Position numbers and translations under genes: made by a program | Part shown: positions 43,487-51,992 of the stretch, piece after piece | Position numbering within the stretch: position 1 is the stretch's first letter | How the letters are laid out: every line of letters starts with the position of its first letter | Notes under the pieces: model-generated | The model's database searches: none | What the model was told of the DNA's origin: nothing | The model's input: only the letters and a program-made list of their open reading frames with translations | Assembly (NCBI RefSeq): GCF_900103955.1 | Contig: NZ_FNIL01000002.1 | Coordinates: forward strand, 204,475 to 268,474 | DNA: 64,000 nt | From: Alkalicoccus daliensis | GTDB lineage: Bacteria; Bacillota; Bacilli; Bacillales; Salisediminibacteriaceae | Reading direction: 5' to 3'

Positions 43487-44352
43487 TGGCAGCTGCGAAA
43501 AGAAAACCAATGAGCAGAAAAGCAAAAACACGCCTGGAGCTGTTTGGCAGCTATACAGTAATTTTGATTATGTTTGTAATTATTCTGTACCCGCTTCTTT
43601 GGACGCTGGGAGTATCATTAAATACAGGAAGCGGCGTGTACGGCGCTTCCATCATCCCGGAAAACTTTACGCTGGAGCACTATGAGTGGCTGTTTTTTGA
43701 CCCGCGCAGCAACTATCTGCTCTGGTATCAGAACACTTTAATCGTGGCAGTTTCGGTAACGGTGATCGCGACCTTTATGATCGCTTTAACCGCATATGCA
43801 TTTTCACGCTATCGATTTAAAGGACGGAAAAACGGCTTGTATGCGTTTCTGCTGCTGCAGATGTTCCCGGTCTTAATGGCGATGGTGGCACTATACATCC
43901 TGTTAAATACAGTGAACCTGCTCGACAGCCTGATCGGCCTGATAATTATTTACATCGGCGGCGCGATCCCGATGAATGCGTTTCTTGTAAAAGGCTACTT
44001 TGACACAATTCCACGCGAGCTCGACGAATCAGCGAAAATCGATGGTGCCGGGCACTTCCGGATCTTCTTCCAGATCATGCTTCCGCTTGCGAAGCCGATT
44101 CTGGCAGTAGTTGCCTTGTTTAACTTTATGGCGCCGTTCATGGATTTCATCCTGCCGCGTATCGTGCTGCGGAGCCCGGAAAACTTCACGCTCGCGCTTG
44201 GACTGTTTAACTTCGTTAACGATCAGTTTGCAAACAACTTCACCCGGTTCGCAGCCGGCGCAATCCTGATCGCAGTTCCTATTGCTGCAGTATATCTCTT
44301 TTTACAGCGTTATCTTATTTCCGGCCTCACTTCCGGAGCAACAAAAGGATAA
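43486..44352 (+). CDS. malG: maltodextrin ABC transporter permease (MalG/MdxG type)
   Basis: 288 residues with six membrane segments. The EAA loop is ESAKIDGAGHFRIFFQIMLPLAKP. It pairs with the MalF protein to form the channel. It is the last gene before a strong terminator. Confidence 0.94.
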   Translation: MAAAKRKPMSRKAKTRLELFGSYTVILIMFVIILYPLLWTLGVSLNTGSGVYGASIIPENFTLEHYEWLFFDPRSNYLLWYQNTLIVAVSVTVIATFMIALTAYAFSRYRFKGRKNGLYAFLLLQMFPVLMAMVALYILLNTVNLLDSLIGLIIIYIGGAIPMNAFLVKGYFDTIPRELDESAKIDGAGHFRIFFQIMLPLAKPILAVVALFNFMAPFMDFILPRIVLRSPENFTLALGLFNFVNDQFANNFTRFAAGAILIAVPIAAVYLFLQRYLISGLTSGATKG

Positions 44353-44366
44353 GGCAGCGAGAGCAA

Positions 44367-44396
44367 GAGAGGAGGCGCGCAGTCTCCTCTCTTTTT
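44367..44396 (+). terminator. terminator of the maltodextrin operon
   Basis: GAGAGGAG (44367-44374) pairs with CTCCTCTC (44384-44391), followed by TTTTT. Confidence 0.9.
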
Positions 44397-44430
44397 CATG
44401 AAAGAAATAAAGGCGTCGGGAAGAAAGCCT

Positions 44431-44458
44431 TTGCATACAGCTAGAAAACATTTACAAT
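44431..44458 (+). promoter_or_regulatory. promoter of the LacI family gene
   Basis: TTGCAT (44431-44436), 16 bases, TACAAT (44453-44458). Confidence 0.5.
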
Positions 44459-44523
44459 AATAAGATATAACTAACAGCGGCCGGTAAATGAGCGGTCAGA
44501 ACGTGAAGAAGGGATGAAACGTC

Positions 44524-45579
44524 ATGACGGTAACGATAAAAGATGTAGCGAAGGTCGCAAAAGTTGCCCCGTCTACTGTCTCCCGTGTAATTTCCAATAG
44601 TCCCCGCATCAGCGAACGGACGAAGGAAAAGGTACGGGAAGCGATGAAGGAGCTGGGCTATCATCCGAACTTTAATGCGCGCAGTCTGGCAAATCAATCG
44701 ACGAAGACTATCGGGATTATTATGCCGAACTCCGCGAATAAAACTTTCCAGAATCCGTTTTTCCCGGAAGTAATCCGCGGCATCAGCACGAAAGCGCACC
44801 AGCTGGAATACGGATTGTATCTTTCCACCGGACAGTCGGATGAAGAAATAATTGAAGAAGTCCAGCACATGGTGCAGGGAAAGCGTGTGGACGGAATTAT
44901 TCTGCTGTATTCCAAAGTGAATGATAAAGTGCTGAAATATCTGCACGAGCAGGATTTTCCTTTTACACTGATCGGCAGGCCCTATGATGAGTCTTTGTTC
45001 AATATTACTTATGTGAATAACGATAACTTCAAAGCTGCGAAAACAGTGACAGAATATTTACTGCTGCTGGGACATAAGCAGATTGCGTTTGTCGGGGGCA
45101 ACCTGGATAACGTCGTCACTATCGACCATATGCAGGGATACAACCAGGCCCTGCGAAACGCAGGAATTGAGCCGCGGGATGAATACATTGTTTTTCATGA
45201 AGAACTTCAGGAAGGCGGACAGGAAGCGGTCATTGACTTGATGAGCCTTACAGAACGCCCGACGGCATTGATTGTCGCGGACGATATCATGACGTTCGGC
45301 GTCATGCGGATGCTGAGCGAAATGGAAGTGCGCGTGCCGGAAGACATCTCGATCATCAGCTTTAACAACGTGATGATTTCCGAGCTCTCCGCACCGCCGA
45401 TGACGACGGTGGATATTAACATCTACAGCCTCGGCTACGAAGCGGCGAATCTGCTCATTGATAAAATTCTGCACCCGTCCGTGGAACCAAAGAAAATGAT
45501 CGTACCGCATAAAATGATCAAGCGGGAAACCTGCAGGCGCCTCGTGGAAAAAGGCGGCGCAAAGCGAGAAAGTATGTGA
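44524..45579 (+). CDS. malR: LacI family regulator of maltodextrin use
   Basis: 351 residues. HTH at the N-terminus (TIKDVAKVAKVAPSTVSRVISNSPRISERTKEKV, then the hinge NARSLANQ) and a periplasmic-binding-like sensor with TKTIGIIMPN, FPFTLIGRPYD, ALIVADDIMTFGVMRMLSE and ISIISFNNVMISELSAPPMTTVDI. It probably represses malEFG in the absence of maltodextrin, using the TGCAARCGRTT sites. It follows the operon but has its own promoter and terminator. The mal-specific name is an inference from position. Confidence 0.9.
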   Translation: MTVTIKDVAKVAKVAPSTVSRVISNSPRISERTKEKVREAMKELGYHPNFNARSLANQSTKTIGIIMPNSANKTFQNPFFPEVIRGISTKAHQLEYGLYLSTGQSDEEIIEEVQHMVQGKRVDGIILLYSKVNDKVLKYLHEQDFPFTLIGRPYDESLFNITYVNNDNFKAAKTVTEYLLLLGHKQIAFVGGNLDNVVTIDHMQGYNQALRNAGIEPRDEYIVFHEELQEGGQEAVIDLMSLTERPTALIVADDIMTFGVMRMLSEMEVRVPEDISIISFNNVMISELSAPPMTTVDINIYSLGYEAANLLIDKILHPSVEPKKMIVPHKMIKRETCRRLVEKGGAKRESM

Positions 45580-45585
45580 AACGAG

Positions 45586-45616
45586 GCACTAATCCGAAAC
45601 CGGGTTAGTGCTTTTT
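45586..45616 (+). terminator. terminator of malR
   Basis: GCACTAATCC pairs with GGGTTAGTGC (one G-T pair), followed by TTTTT. Confidence 0.9.
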
Positions 45617-45807
45617 CACATATAAAGATCCGGCAAAACTTAAAACAATGGCTGCTTCTTCAGCAGGCAATTCTTCCATGATTTCAAGGAGCTTTTTTTG
45701 ACAGTATGGATGTTATTTCTCCTCTCTCATGAATATTTTTTAAAAGTATATTGCCGAGGCAATTTCATAATACAAAATCAGAGAATTTAAAACGAACAAT
45801 AGAGGGT

Positions 45808-45945
45808 TCCTTCGTTATAGACGGGTGCTTTCCCAAGGGCTTGTCTTCAGCTAAATAGGACGATAAAAAAACTTTGTCTTATTGGATCTTCAGACTGCGC
45901 TGATCCTCCGGGAGTCACCGCCTGTCACTCCGGAATACTTATGAA
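45808..45945 (+). repeat. scaffold family B element, copy 4
   Basis: CCAAGGGCTTGTCTTCAGCT, a central hairpin AATAGGAC/GTCTTATT, then GGATCTTCAGACTGCGCT and GGGAGTCACCGCC. GTCT and AGAC flank the hairpin and can pair. It occupies most of the 45617-46128 gap, which otherwise holds nothing I can name. Confidence 0.7.
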
Positions 45946-46128
45946 AAAAGAACATTATATGTTTAGTGTCAATGAACGTTCGTCAATTCTCCTTGAAAAT
46001 GTAATTATGAAATTGGCTCTGTCAATAAATGTTTACAATTTAATGTTATAAAACGAGCTGAAAATATATACATTTGGTAAAATATGCTATAATTCTGTAG
46101 GGATTTACATTACTAAGGAGGGGAAATT

Positions 46129-46521
46129 TTGAAAAAGTTAATTATTCCAGGGATTTTAATTTGTACCACTTTATTTGCTGGGTGCAGTGGAGAAAACAAC
46201 GAAGTAGAAGTGAAGGCGGAGGCTGTACAAGTAGAGGGAGAGGAAGAAGCGCAACACTTACTGTCTGTTTTAAAAAATAATATTTTGCAGTCTATAGCAG
46301 AAGAAACAGAGCTTGCAGCGGAAGATATAGATATAATGGTAAGCAGTGGTATAGACGAAGGGCAGATGGAACTTTCCTGTTCGCTTGGCCTGCCAGCGGA
46401 AGCAAATATGGAAAAAGACAAACTGGAACAAATTGTAGTAGATACTATGGAAAGTGTGGCTGAAGCTGAAAATGTTGCTGTCAGTGAAGAAAATATCACT
46501 GTGTTAATCGAAAAACATTAA
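46129..46521 (+). CDS. small acidic lipoprotein
   Basis: 130 residues from a TTG after AAGGAGGGG. Lipobox FAGC; the mature part is very acidic with LLSVLKNNILQSIAEETELAAEDIDIMVSSG. The fold after the signal may be an alpha-beta domain. No family recognised. A strong bidirectional hairpin follows. Confidence 0.65.
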   Translation: MKKLIIPGILICTTLFAGCSGENNEVEVKAEAVQVEGEEEAQHLLSVLKNNILQSIAEETELAAEDIDIMVSSGIDEGQMELSCSLGLPAEANMEKDKLEQIVVDTMESVAEAENVAVSEENITVLIEKH

Positions 46522-46560
46522 ATAGGAAGAAGACAATTCAATTGAATTTTGGATGAGCTT

Positions 46561-46601
46561 CACAAAAATGAACTGCCTCAACTCAGCAGTTCATTTTTGT
46601 G
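46561..46601. terminator. long bidirectional terminator
   Basis: Sixteen perfect pairs: CACAAAAATGAACTGC with GCAGTTCATTTTTGTG and a nine-base loop, between convergent genes. Confidence 0.88.
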
Positions 46602-46637
46602 ATATTTCTCCAGTATCAAGTGTCATTGAATCATGCA

Positions 46638-46856
46638 TTAACCATCTTTTTTAATAAGTCTAACCATCAAAAAAATTACTATCACCACAAGCAGCAATGA
46701 GAACGCTAAAGCCAATGGATTATCTTCCCCGAATAAAGAAACTAACACCTCATTAAAGGATGGAACTCCTAATGCTTGAAGTATTGGCAAAATAAATAGG
46801 GCTGCTGCGATCCCTCCCAAAAACATTAGTATGTAATTTTTCTTATGATTGTCCAT
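46638..46856 (-). CDS. small two-helix membrane protein
   Basis: 72 residues with hydrophobic segments at about 9-30 and 47-66 and a basic end LIKKDG. The start follows GAGGAGGATTGT. No family is recognised. Confidence 0.6.
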   Translation of the reverse strand: MDNHKKNYILMFLGGIAAALFILPILQALGVPSFNEVLVSLFGEDNPLALAFSLLLVVIVIFLMVRLIKKDG

Positions 46857-46994
46857 ACAATCCTCCTCGGTTTCAAACGTTTATGAAAAAGGCTTTTTTT
46901 TACCTCAACACCTCAAATATCTGTTATTTCTATGACAGAATGCTTGATCTCTCCACCCTCACTTTCAGCTAAATATTTTTAAGCGGATATGCCG

Positions 46995-47615
46995 CTAGTA
47001 ACGTCGCATTGGATCAGTTGCAGCAGAGAGAATCATTATGACAATAATGATAAGGAGCAGGCCGGCAGTACCAGCAATCAGCATTTTTTTGTGCGTACGT
47101 GCGGTTTCTCCCTCGAGATCTTCCGGACCGCCTGCCTGATCGATCCGGGAAAATCGTTTCCATATGGCAATGTTGCCAACAATAAAAGGAATAAGTATAT
47201 AAAGCGCAAGAAACTCCGTATGCAGCGAAACAGCACCCGGACTATGTGAAAACAGTGCCAGGAGGAAAATCAGCCCGGCAGCGCCAAATCCCGAAACCGC
47301 CTTTGTTTTCTGTTCCTTCTCAAATTCCTCTCCCAGCTTCGCTTTTTCATATTCCGCTGCTTTATGGAATACCGGCAGCATGCGTTTCGTGGAGGAAGCA
47401 CGCTCATACTGCACGATATGAAAAATAAACATCGAAATACTGAGCAGATATAAGAATGGCGTAAACGTCTGAGAATAGGCAGTGAGCGTATAAAAAATCA
47501 ACGCGAGTGCACTCATATTAATACAGTTGATGGCAATCAGCTGACTGATCCGCAGGCGTTTAATTTCTGCAGCGGACCATGTGGAAATAGGTGTAATATT
47601 TTTCAATCTGCGCAT
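46995..47615 (-). CDS. four-helix membrane protein, paralogue of the next gene
   Basis: 206 residues with about four to five membrane segments (30-46, 52-70, 108-124, 134-150, 182-198). Two motifs are shared with the neighbour at 47624: YEKAKLGEEFEK before the third segment and RIDQAGGPEDLEG near the end. Nine bases separate the genes, so they are an operon of duplicated genes. Function is unknown. Confidence 0.7.
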   Translation of the reverse strand: MRRLKNITPISTWSAAEIKRLRISQLIAINCINMSALALIFYTLTAYSQTFTPFLYLLSISMFIFHIVQYERASSTKRMLPVFHKAAEYEKAKLGEEFEKEQKTKAVSGFGAAGLIFLLALFSHSPGAVSLHTEFLALYILIPFIVGNIAIWKRFSRIDQAGGPEDLEGETARTHKKMLIAGTAGLLLIIIVIMILSAATDPMRRY

Positions 47616-47623
47616 CCCCCTTT

Positions 47624-48196
47624 TTACTGCGAATAGAGTGCAATTCCTAAAAACATGGCGGTAAAATAGATCCCGATTACCGCGGTCACCTGAAAGGCGA
47701 TTTTATTTTCCGCGTACTTGGATCTATTTTGAATAAAGTCTTCCGGCCCTTCCGCTTTATCTACTTCGCGGAAGCTGAGCCAGTTGAAAAAAACGAGAAT
47801 ACTTGCAGCGAGAATCAATACTATCAACAAGAATCCAGGAGGGAGTGTCATCGGCTGGGGTCCCTGCCATATTGAGAGTCCCATATAAATAATGCCGAAG
47901 CCGATAAAGTAAAAAGCAGAGCTTTTATCATTTTTTCTCCATTCCGCTCCCAGCTTTTCTTTTTCATAGACATGCACTTCTTGAAGGATAGAAACCGGCG
48001 CCCAGGTGGATCTTTTTCGAATAAGCTTGTAGATTCCAATGCCGATACCGATCGCGGCGATGGAAATTTGCACCGCTTGAAACGATTGGCCAGAAGCCAG
48101 GTGAATCACGTAAAGCGCCCCTGCGGCAAGCAGAAGCAGAAATGTTTGGAGCAGCAGCTGCTTTCTGCGGAGGGAGGTTAGTTTTTCTTGGGTCAT
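47624..48196 (-). CDS. four-helix membrane protein, paralogue of the previous gene
   Basis: 190 residues with segments at about 14-30, 38-55, 92-108, 118-136 and 168-186. It shares YEKEKLGAEWRK and EVDKAEGPEDFIQ with the product of 46995. It is the upstream gene of the pair. Possible formation of a heteromer is an inference. Function is unknown. Confidence 0.7.
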   Translation of the reverse strand: MTQEKLTSLRRKQLLLQTFLLLLAAGALYVIHLASGQSFQAVQISIAAIGIGIGIYKLIRKRSTWAPVSILQEVHVYEKEKLGAEWRKNDKSSAFYFIGFGIIYMGLSIWQGPQPMTLPPGFLLIVLILAASILVFFNWLSFREVDKAEGPEDFIQNRSKYAENKIAFQVTAVIGIYFTAMFLGIALYSQ

Positions 48197-48231
48197 AAAA
48201 ATATCCTCTTTTCGTTAACTTGTTTTATTGA

Positions 48232-48807
48232 TTAGATTTCCAGGGTGAAAAAATCAGTTTCTTCCGGAAAATCCTTTCTGGATAACTTTTTTCCGGAAAT
48301 AAGTTCTCGGTAAGAAGTGATAGTCCCGTCATGAGAAAGGAGATAGATTCTGGATTTTTCCAGCATCATGCACCAATGAAGAAATTGATCAGCAACCGTG
48401 AAAAACTCTTCTCTGCTGATAATGTTTATTCCTTCAACCCACAAGTTTTCTGGTATTTCTTCTTGAATTTTTACATCCGGGAATTCCTTCATTATATCGT
48501 TTCTACTCATTAATTTATCACACGAAAGGGTGCGGGTTTTAGAAGCCTGGGGAAATATTCTTGGCGCAATCATTGGATTGGCAATAAGGGAACATCCTGT
48601 ATTATCGCTCCAGTACATTGCAGTTTCCAGGGTGCGTTTTAATGGGCTGATCACTACAATATCATTTGATGATAAGGGAAGGGTGGACCTAAGATCTTTC
48701 GCTTGCAAAATTCCCTTATCCGTCAGGTATGGATGCAGAATGTCCAGACTTTCAGGAGGATCGAGCGTGTGAATTGCTTCTCCATGTCTTACAAAAATTA
48801 GTTCCAA
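48232..48807 (-). CDS. histidine phosphatase family protein
   Basis: 191 residues. The phosphoglycerate-mutase-type motif RHGEAIHT (nucleophile His) at the start, SPLKRTLETA, and a late LLSHDGTI make the family clear. TTG at 48807 is the best-placed start, with AAGGAAG upstream; a TTG three codons earlier is possible. It removes phosphate from a small substrate. Same strand as the membrane pair, 35 bases upstream of it. Confidence 0.8.
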   Translation of the reverse strand: MELIFVRHGEAIHTLDPPESLDILHPYLTDKGILQAKDLRSTLPLSSNDIVVISPLKRTLETAMYWSDNTGCSLIANPMIAPRIFPQASKTRTLSCDKLMSRNDIMKEFPDVKIQEEIPENLWVEGINIISREEFFTVADQFLHWCMMLEKSRIYLLSHDGTITSYRELISGKKLSRKDFPEETDFFTLEI

Positions 48808-49010
48808 AAAAACCAACTTCCTTCCACAGCTGCAATAAAAAGATCCGAAGTTATATATCAGCAGCTGTTTTTTATGTATTTGACCGATCCTCCAGCAAAA
48901 CACCTCTATTCACTTTATCATTCATAACTGGAAAATAAAAGGAACATACCAGGGGATCGATAGTTGAAATCAGCCCCATAGAAATTACTTCGTTGGATAG
49001 TTAACAAATG

Positions 49011-49040
49011 TTGACTTTCTTTTTGATTATTGATTATAAT
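49011..49040 (+). promoter_or_regulatory. promoter of the peptide-binding protein gene
   Basis: TTGACT (49011-49016), 18 bases, TATAAT (49035-49040). Confidence 0.7.
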
Positions 49041-49107
49041 AAGCATCGTGCTTAAAACCGATAAAACTGATCGGGATACATATTACATCTATAGGGGGAA
49101 ACTTAAC

Positions 49108-50733
49108 ATGAAGAAATATCTGGGACTGTTGGCGGGAACACTTATCCTTGCAGGCTGTGCGTCCGAGCCGAATAATAATGATGGAAACACGGAAGAGCCG
49201 GCGGAGAACGCGGGAGAAAACAACAGTGCGGCGCCGGAAGCAGATGGAGAGCGTGTTCAGGAAGACTACCTCCAGATGGGAGTAATGTCTGACCCGGTAG
49301 CGCTTGACCCGCACGGTGCAAATGAAAATGTCTCTAACTCCATTAATGCGACGATTTATGACCGGCTCGTCTATATGGATGAAGACCTGGAAATTCAGCC
49401 CGGCCTTGCGGAAAGCCTCGAGCAGGTGGAAGATACGGTATGGGAAGTGCAGGTACGGGAAGGCGTGACGTTTCATGACGGCGCGGAGCTGAATGCAGAA
49501 GTGATACAGATGAATTTTGAACGGATTGCCGACCCGGATATCAGCTCGCCGGTGGCATTTATTTTCGACATGATTGAGGAAGTGGAAGTCGTGGATGACT
49601 ATACCCTGCGGCTGCACACAGAATTTCCTTTTGCACCGCTGCCTTCACACCTGGCACATCCGGGCGGGGGAATCGTGAGTCCGAACCAGATCGAAGCTTC
49701 CTATGAAGAAATGGAAAACGGCGGTTCTCCGTTTAACCTGCCGGAAGACGGACCTGCGGGAACAGGCTACTTCCAGTTTGAGGAGTATGTGCCGGGAGAA
49801 TACGTGACGCTTGCGCGAAATGAAGAATACTGGCACGAAGAGCAGGCGAAAACGGAAGGTGTTTCCTTTCGCGTGATTCCGGAAAGCCTGACCCGCATCG
49901 GAGAGCTGGAAACGGGCGGCCTGGACGTTGTGTTTCCTATCAATCCAGGGGACGTGGAACGAATTGAAGAAGCAGAGGGCGTAGAATTGTACGAGCAGAA
50001 CAGTACACGCATGGCGTATCTCGGCTTTAATACGGAAGTGGAGCCGTTTGATGATCCGCTGGTCCGTCAGGCAATTTCGAAAGTAATTAATAAAGAAGAT
50101 CTGATTGAAGGCGTGCTGAACGGCACCGGAATCGTAGCAGAAGGACCGCTTGCGCCGGATGTGTTCGGATATTCTGAAAACATTGATACGCTGGAGCAGG
50201 ACATCGACGAAGCGCAGGCACTGCTTGCAGAAGCGGGCTATGAGGATGGCTTTGAGGCTTCCCTGCTCACGAACGATGACCGGGAAAATGAAGACCTTTC
50301 CCAGCTGCTGCAGGCACAGCTTTCACAGATCGGGATTGATGTATCCATCGATATGTACGAGCACGGCACTTATCTGGAAATGGCAGGACAGGGAGAAACA
50401 GAAATGTTTATCGGCAGCTGGGGCACAGTGACGATGGACGCAGATTACGGATTGTATCCTGTGTTTCATTCCAGCAATCACGGTGCTCCCGGAAACCGTT
50501 CTTTCCTGGATAACCCGGAGATTGACGAGCTGCTGACAGCCGGACGGCAGGCGGCAGGAGAAGAGGAACGGCTGGAAATTTATGAAGAAGCACAAAACTT
50601 GCTTGCGGAAGAATCTCCGTATGCATACCTTTACTATCCAAATATCATTGCAGGAATTTCAGAAGACGTGTCCGGCTACTGGCAGTATCCGTCCAGCTTT
50701 TACTTCCTGCGGGATGTGGAGCTTGACCGTTGA
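49108..50733 (+). CDS. peptide/glutathione-type ABC substrate-binding lipoprotein
   Basis: 541 residues. Lipobox LAGC (Cys about 17), an acidic Asn-rich linker, then the SBP family 5 fold: VALDPHGANENVSNSINATIYDRLVY, WEVQVREGVTFHDGAELNAE, GTGYFQFEEYVPGEYVTLARNEEYW, FDDPLVRQAISKVINKEDLI. It binds oligopeptides or a related ligand for a Dpp/Opp-like transporter. No permease genes follow; a rhodanese gene does. The ribosome site is AGGGGGAAAC. Confidence 0.92.
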   Translation: MKKYLGLLAGTLILAGCASEPNNNDGNTEEPAENAGENNSAAPEADGERVQEDYLQMGVMSDPVALDPHGANENVSNSINATIYDRLVYMDEDLEIQPGLAESLEQVEDTVWEVQVREGVTFHDGAELNAEVIQMNFERIADPDISSPVAFIFDMIEEVEVVDDYTLRLHTEFPFAPLPSHLAHPGGGIVSPNQIEASYEEMENGGSPFNLPEDGPAGTGYFQFEEYVPGEYVTLARNEEYWHEEQAKTEGVSFRVIPESLTRIGELETGGLDVVFPINPGDVERIEEAEGVELYEQNSTRMAYLGFNTEVEPFDDPLVRQAISKVINKEDLIEGVLNGTGIVAEGPLAPDVFGYSENIDTLEQDIDEAQALLAEAGYEDGFEASLLTNDDRENEDLSQLLQAQLSQIGIDVSIDMYEHGTYLEMAGQGETEMFIGSWGTVTMDADYGLYPVFHSSNHGAPGNRSFLDNPEIDELLTAGRQAAGEEERLEIYEEAQNLLAEESPYAYLYYPNIIAGISEDVSGYWQYPSSFYFLRDVELDR

Positions 50734-50801
50734 TCTCTTTACACTCGCCGAAGCGGACGGTATGATAGAAGTATCAGATTTTAGAAGAGGTGAACGCTCG
50801 C

Positions 50802-51182
50802 ATGAGTCAGGAAAAAGACGGAGTAAAACAGTTTGATAAAGAAGAATTAAAAGAAATTCTCGCGAAAAAAGATCCGAAACAGGTCGTAGTGGATGTGCGG
50901 GAGCCGGAAGAGTATACCGACCGCCATATTCCCGGCGTGCCGCTTGCCCCGATGATGTCTATTCCGGAGCTTGCGGAAGGCTTTGATAAAGAGAAAGAGT
51001 ATGTATTTGTCTGCCGCAGCGGCAACCGCTCGCAGAAAGTGTCCTTATTTCTGAAGCAGCACGGTTTTGACAATGTTGCGAACTTCGAAGGCGGCATGCT
51101 TTCCTGGGACGGGGAAGAAGCAGCCGGCGAGGAAGTGCACATTTCTTCCCCGGAAGAATTGAAAAACTGGAAGCAGCAATAG
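50802..51182 (+). CDS. rhodanese-like sulfurtransferase
   Basis: 126 residues. VVVDVREPEEYTDRHIPGVPLAPM and the active-site loop C71RSGNRS define a single rhodanese domain. It carries persulfide sulfur in the cytoplasm. The start MSQEK follows AGAGGTG. It ends at a strong terminator. Confidence 0.92.
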   Translation: MSQEKDGVKQFDKEELKEILAKKDPKQVVVDVREPEEYTDRHIPGVPLAPMMSIPELAEGFDKEKEYVFVCRSGNRSQKVSLFLKQHGFDNVANFEGGMLSWDGEEAAGEEVHISSPEELKNWKQQ

Positions 51183-51194
51183 TTCGGTAAATAT

Positions 51195-51232
51195 GGGTGT
51201 CTCCTGGAAACAGGAGGCACCCATTTCTTTAT
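51195..51232 (+). terminator. terminator after the rhodanese gene
   Basis: GGGTGTCTCCTG pairs with CAGGAGGCACCC (one G-T pair) followed by ATTTCTTTATTTT. Confidence 0.85.
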
Positions 51233-51349
51233 TTTCTCAGGAAATGTTTGAGTGCGTTTAATAATGGTAATAGTGTTTATAGTACAACTTTAATCAACCT
51301 AGAAATGCATCCAGAAATTATCCCACTACAAAACGAAGGAGTGAACGCA

Positions 51350-51493
51350 ATGATTTGGACTATTATTGGTATTCTTATTTTATTCTGGCTGGTAGGCTTT
51401 ATTGCTGACTTCGGCGGCGGATTGATTCATACGCTGCTTGTCATTGCGCTGATTGTCGCTGTCGTGAATATGATCATGGGCAGGCGGGCCTGA
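51350..51493 (+). CDS. lmo0937 family small membrane protein
   Basis: 47 residues: MIWTIIGILILFWLVGFIAD, a Gly-Gly-Gly break, then a second helix ending MGRRA. This matches the widely spread lmo0937 family of stress-related small membrane proteins. The ATG follows GAAGGAGTGAACGCA. Function is unknown. Confidence 0.85.
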   Translation: MIWTIIGILILFWLVGFIADFGGGLIHTLLVIALIVAVVNMIMGRRA

Positions 51494-51565
51494 CACAGGT
51501 TACAATAACATGGAAGACAAATAAAAAAAGGTGGTGAAAGTGAAGCATCTGAAAATGATGCTCAC

Positions 51566-51955
51566 ATGATTATGGCAAACAGATTTTTACTTTCTACGCT
51601 GGCAGCCTCTGCTGTAGCAGCTGCCTATTATCTCGGTAAAGACGAAAACCGGGAAAAGGTAGCACAGTACGTGAACAAAGAGAAAATGTCGGAGTACGTA
51701 AACAAGGAAAAGCTTTCTGAATACGTGAACAAGGACAAAATTTCTCAGTATGTGGATTATGCAAAAGCCCAGATCAAAGGGGAAACGAAGGAAGATGAAG
51801 ACGAATACCTTCGTGAAAAGGTAGGTCACTCCGACCCTCAGGATCTGCAGGATAATCGTATGGTGGACGAAGGCGCTGCCACAGCGGTAAACTACTACAA
51901 CGAGAATCTGAAAGAAGATGTAGAAGAAGATCCGGAAGAAGACAATAAGCAGTAA
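51566..51955 (+). CDS. membrane-anchored protein with 9-residue repeats
   Basis: 129 residues. An N-terminal hydrophobic stretch (FLLSTLAASAVAAAYYLG) is followed by four tandem nine-residue units of the form YVNKEKxSE/Q (residues about 34-69), then an acidic tail ending EEDPEEDNKQ. The repeats look helical. There is no good ribosome site; ATG at 51572 is an alternative start. No family is recognised. Confidence 0.65.
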   Translation: MIMANRFLLSTLAASAVAAAYYLGKDENREKVAQYVNKEKMSEYVNKEKLSEYVNKDKISQYVDYAKAQIKGETKEDEDEYLREKVGHSDPQDLQDNRMVDEGAATAVNYYNENLKEDVEEDPEEDNKQ

Positions 51956-51960
51956 TCTGA

Positions 51961-51992
51961 AGCCATCTCCTATTTCCGGAGGTGGCTTTTTT
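51961..51992 (+). terminator. terminator of the repeat-protein gene
   Basis: AGCCATCTCC pairs with GGAGGTGGCT followed by TTTTT. It overlaps the 3' end of the convergent DnaD-like gene. Confidence 0.82.
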
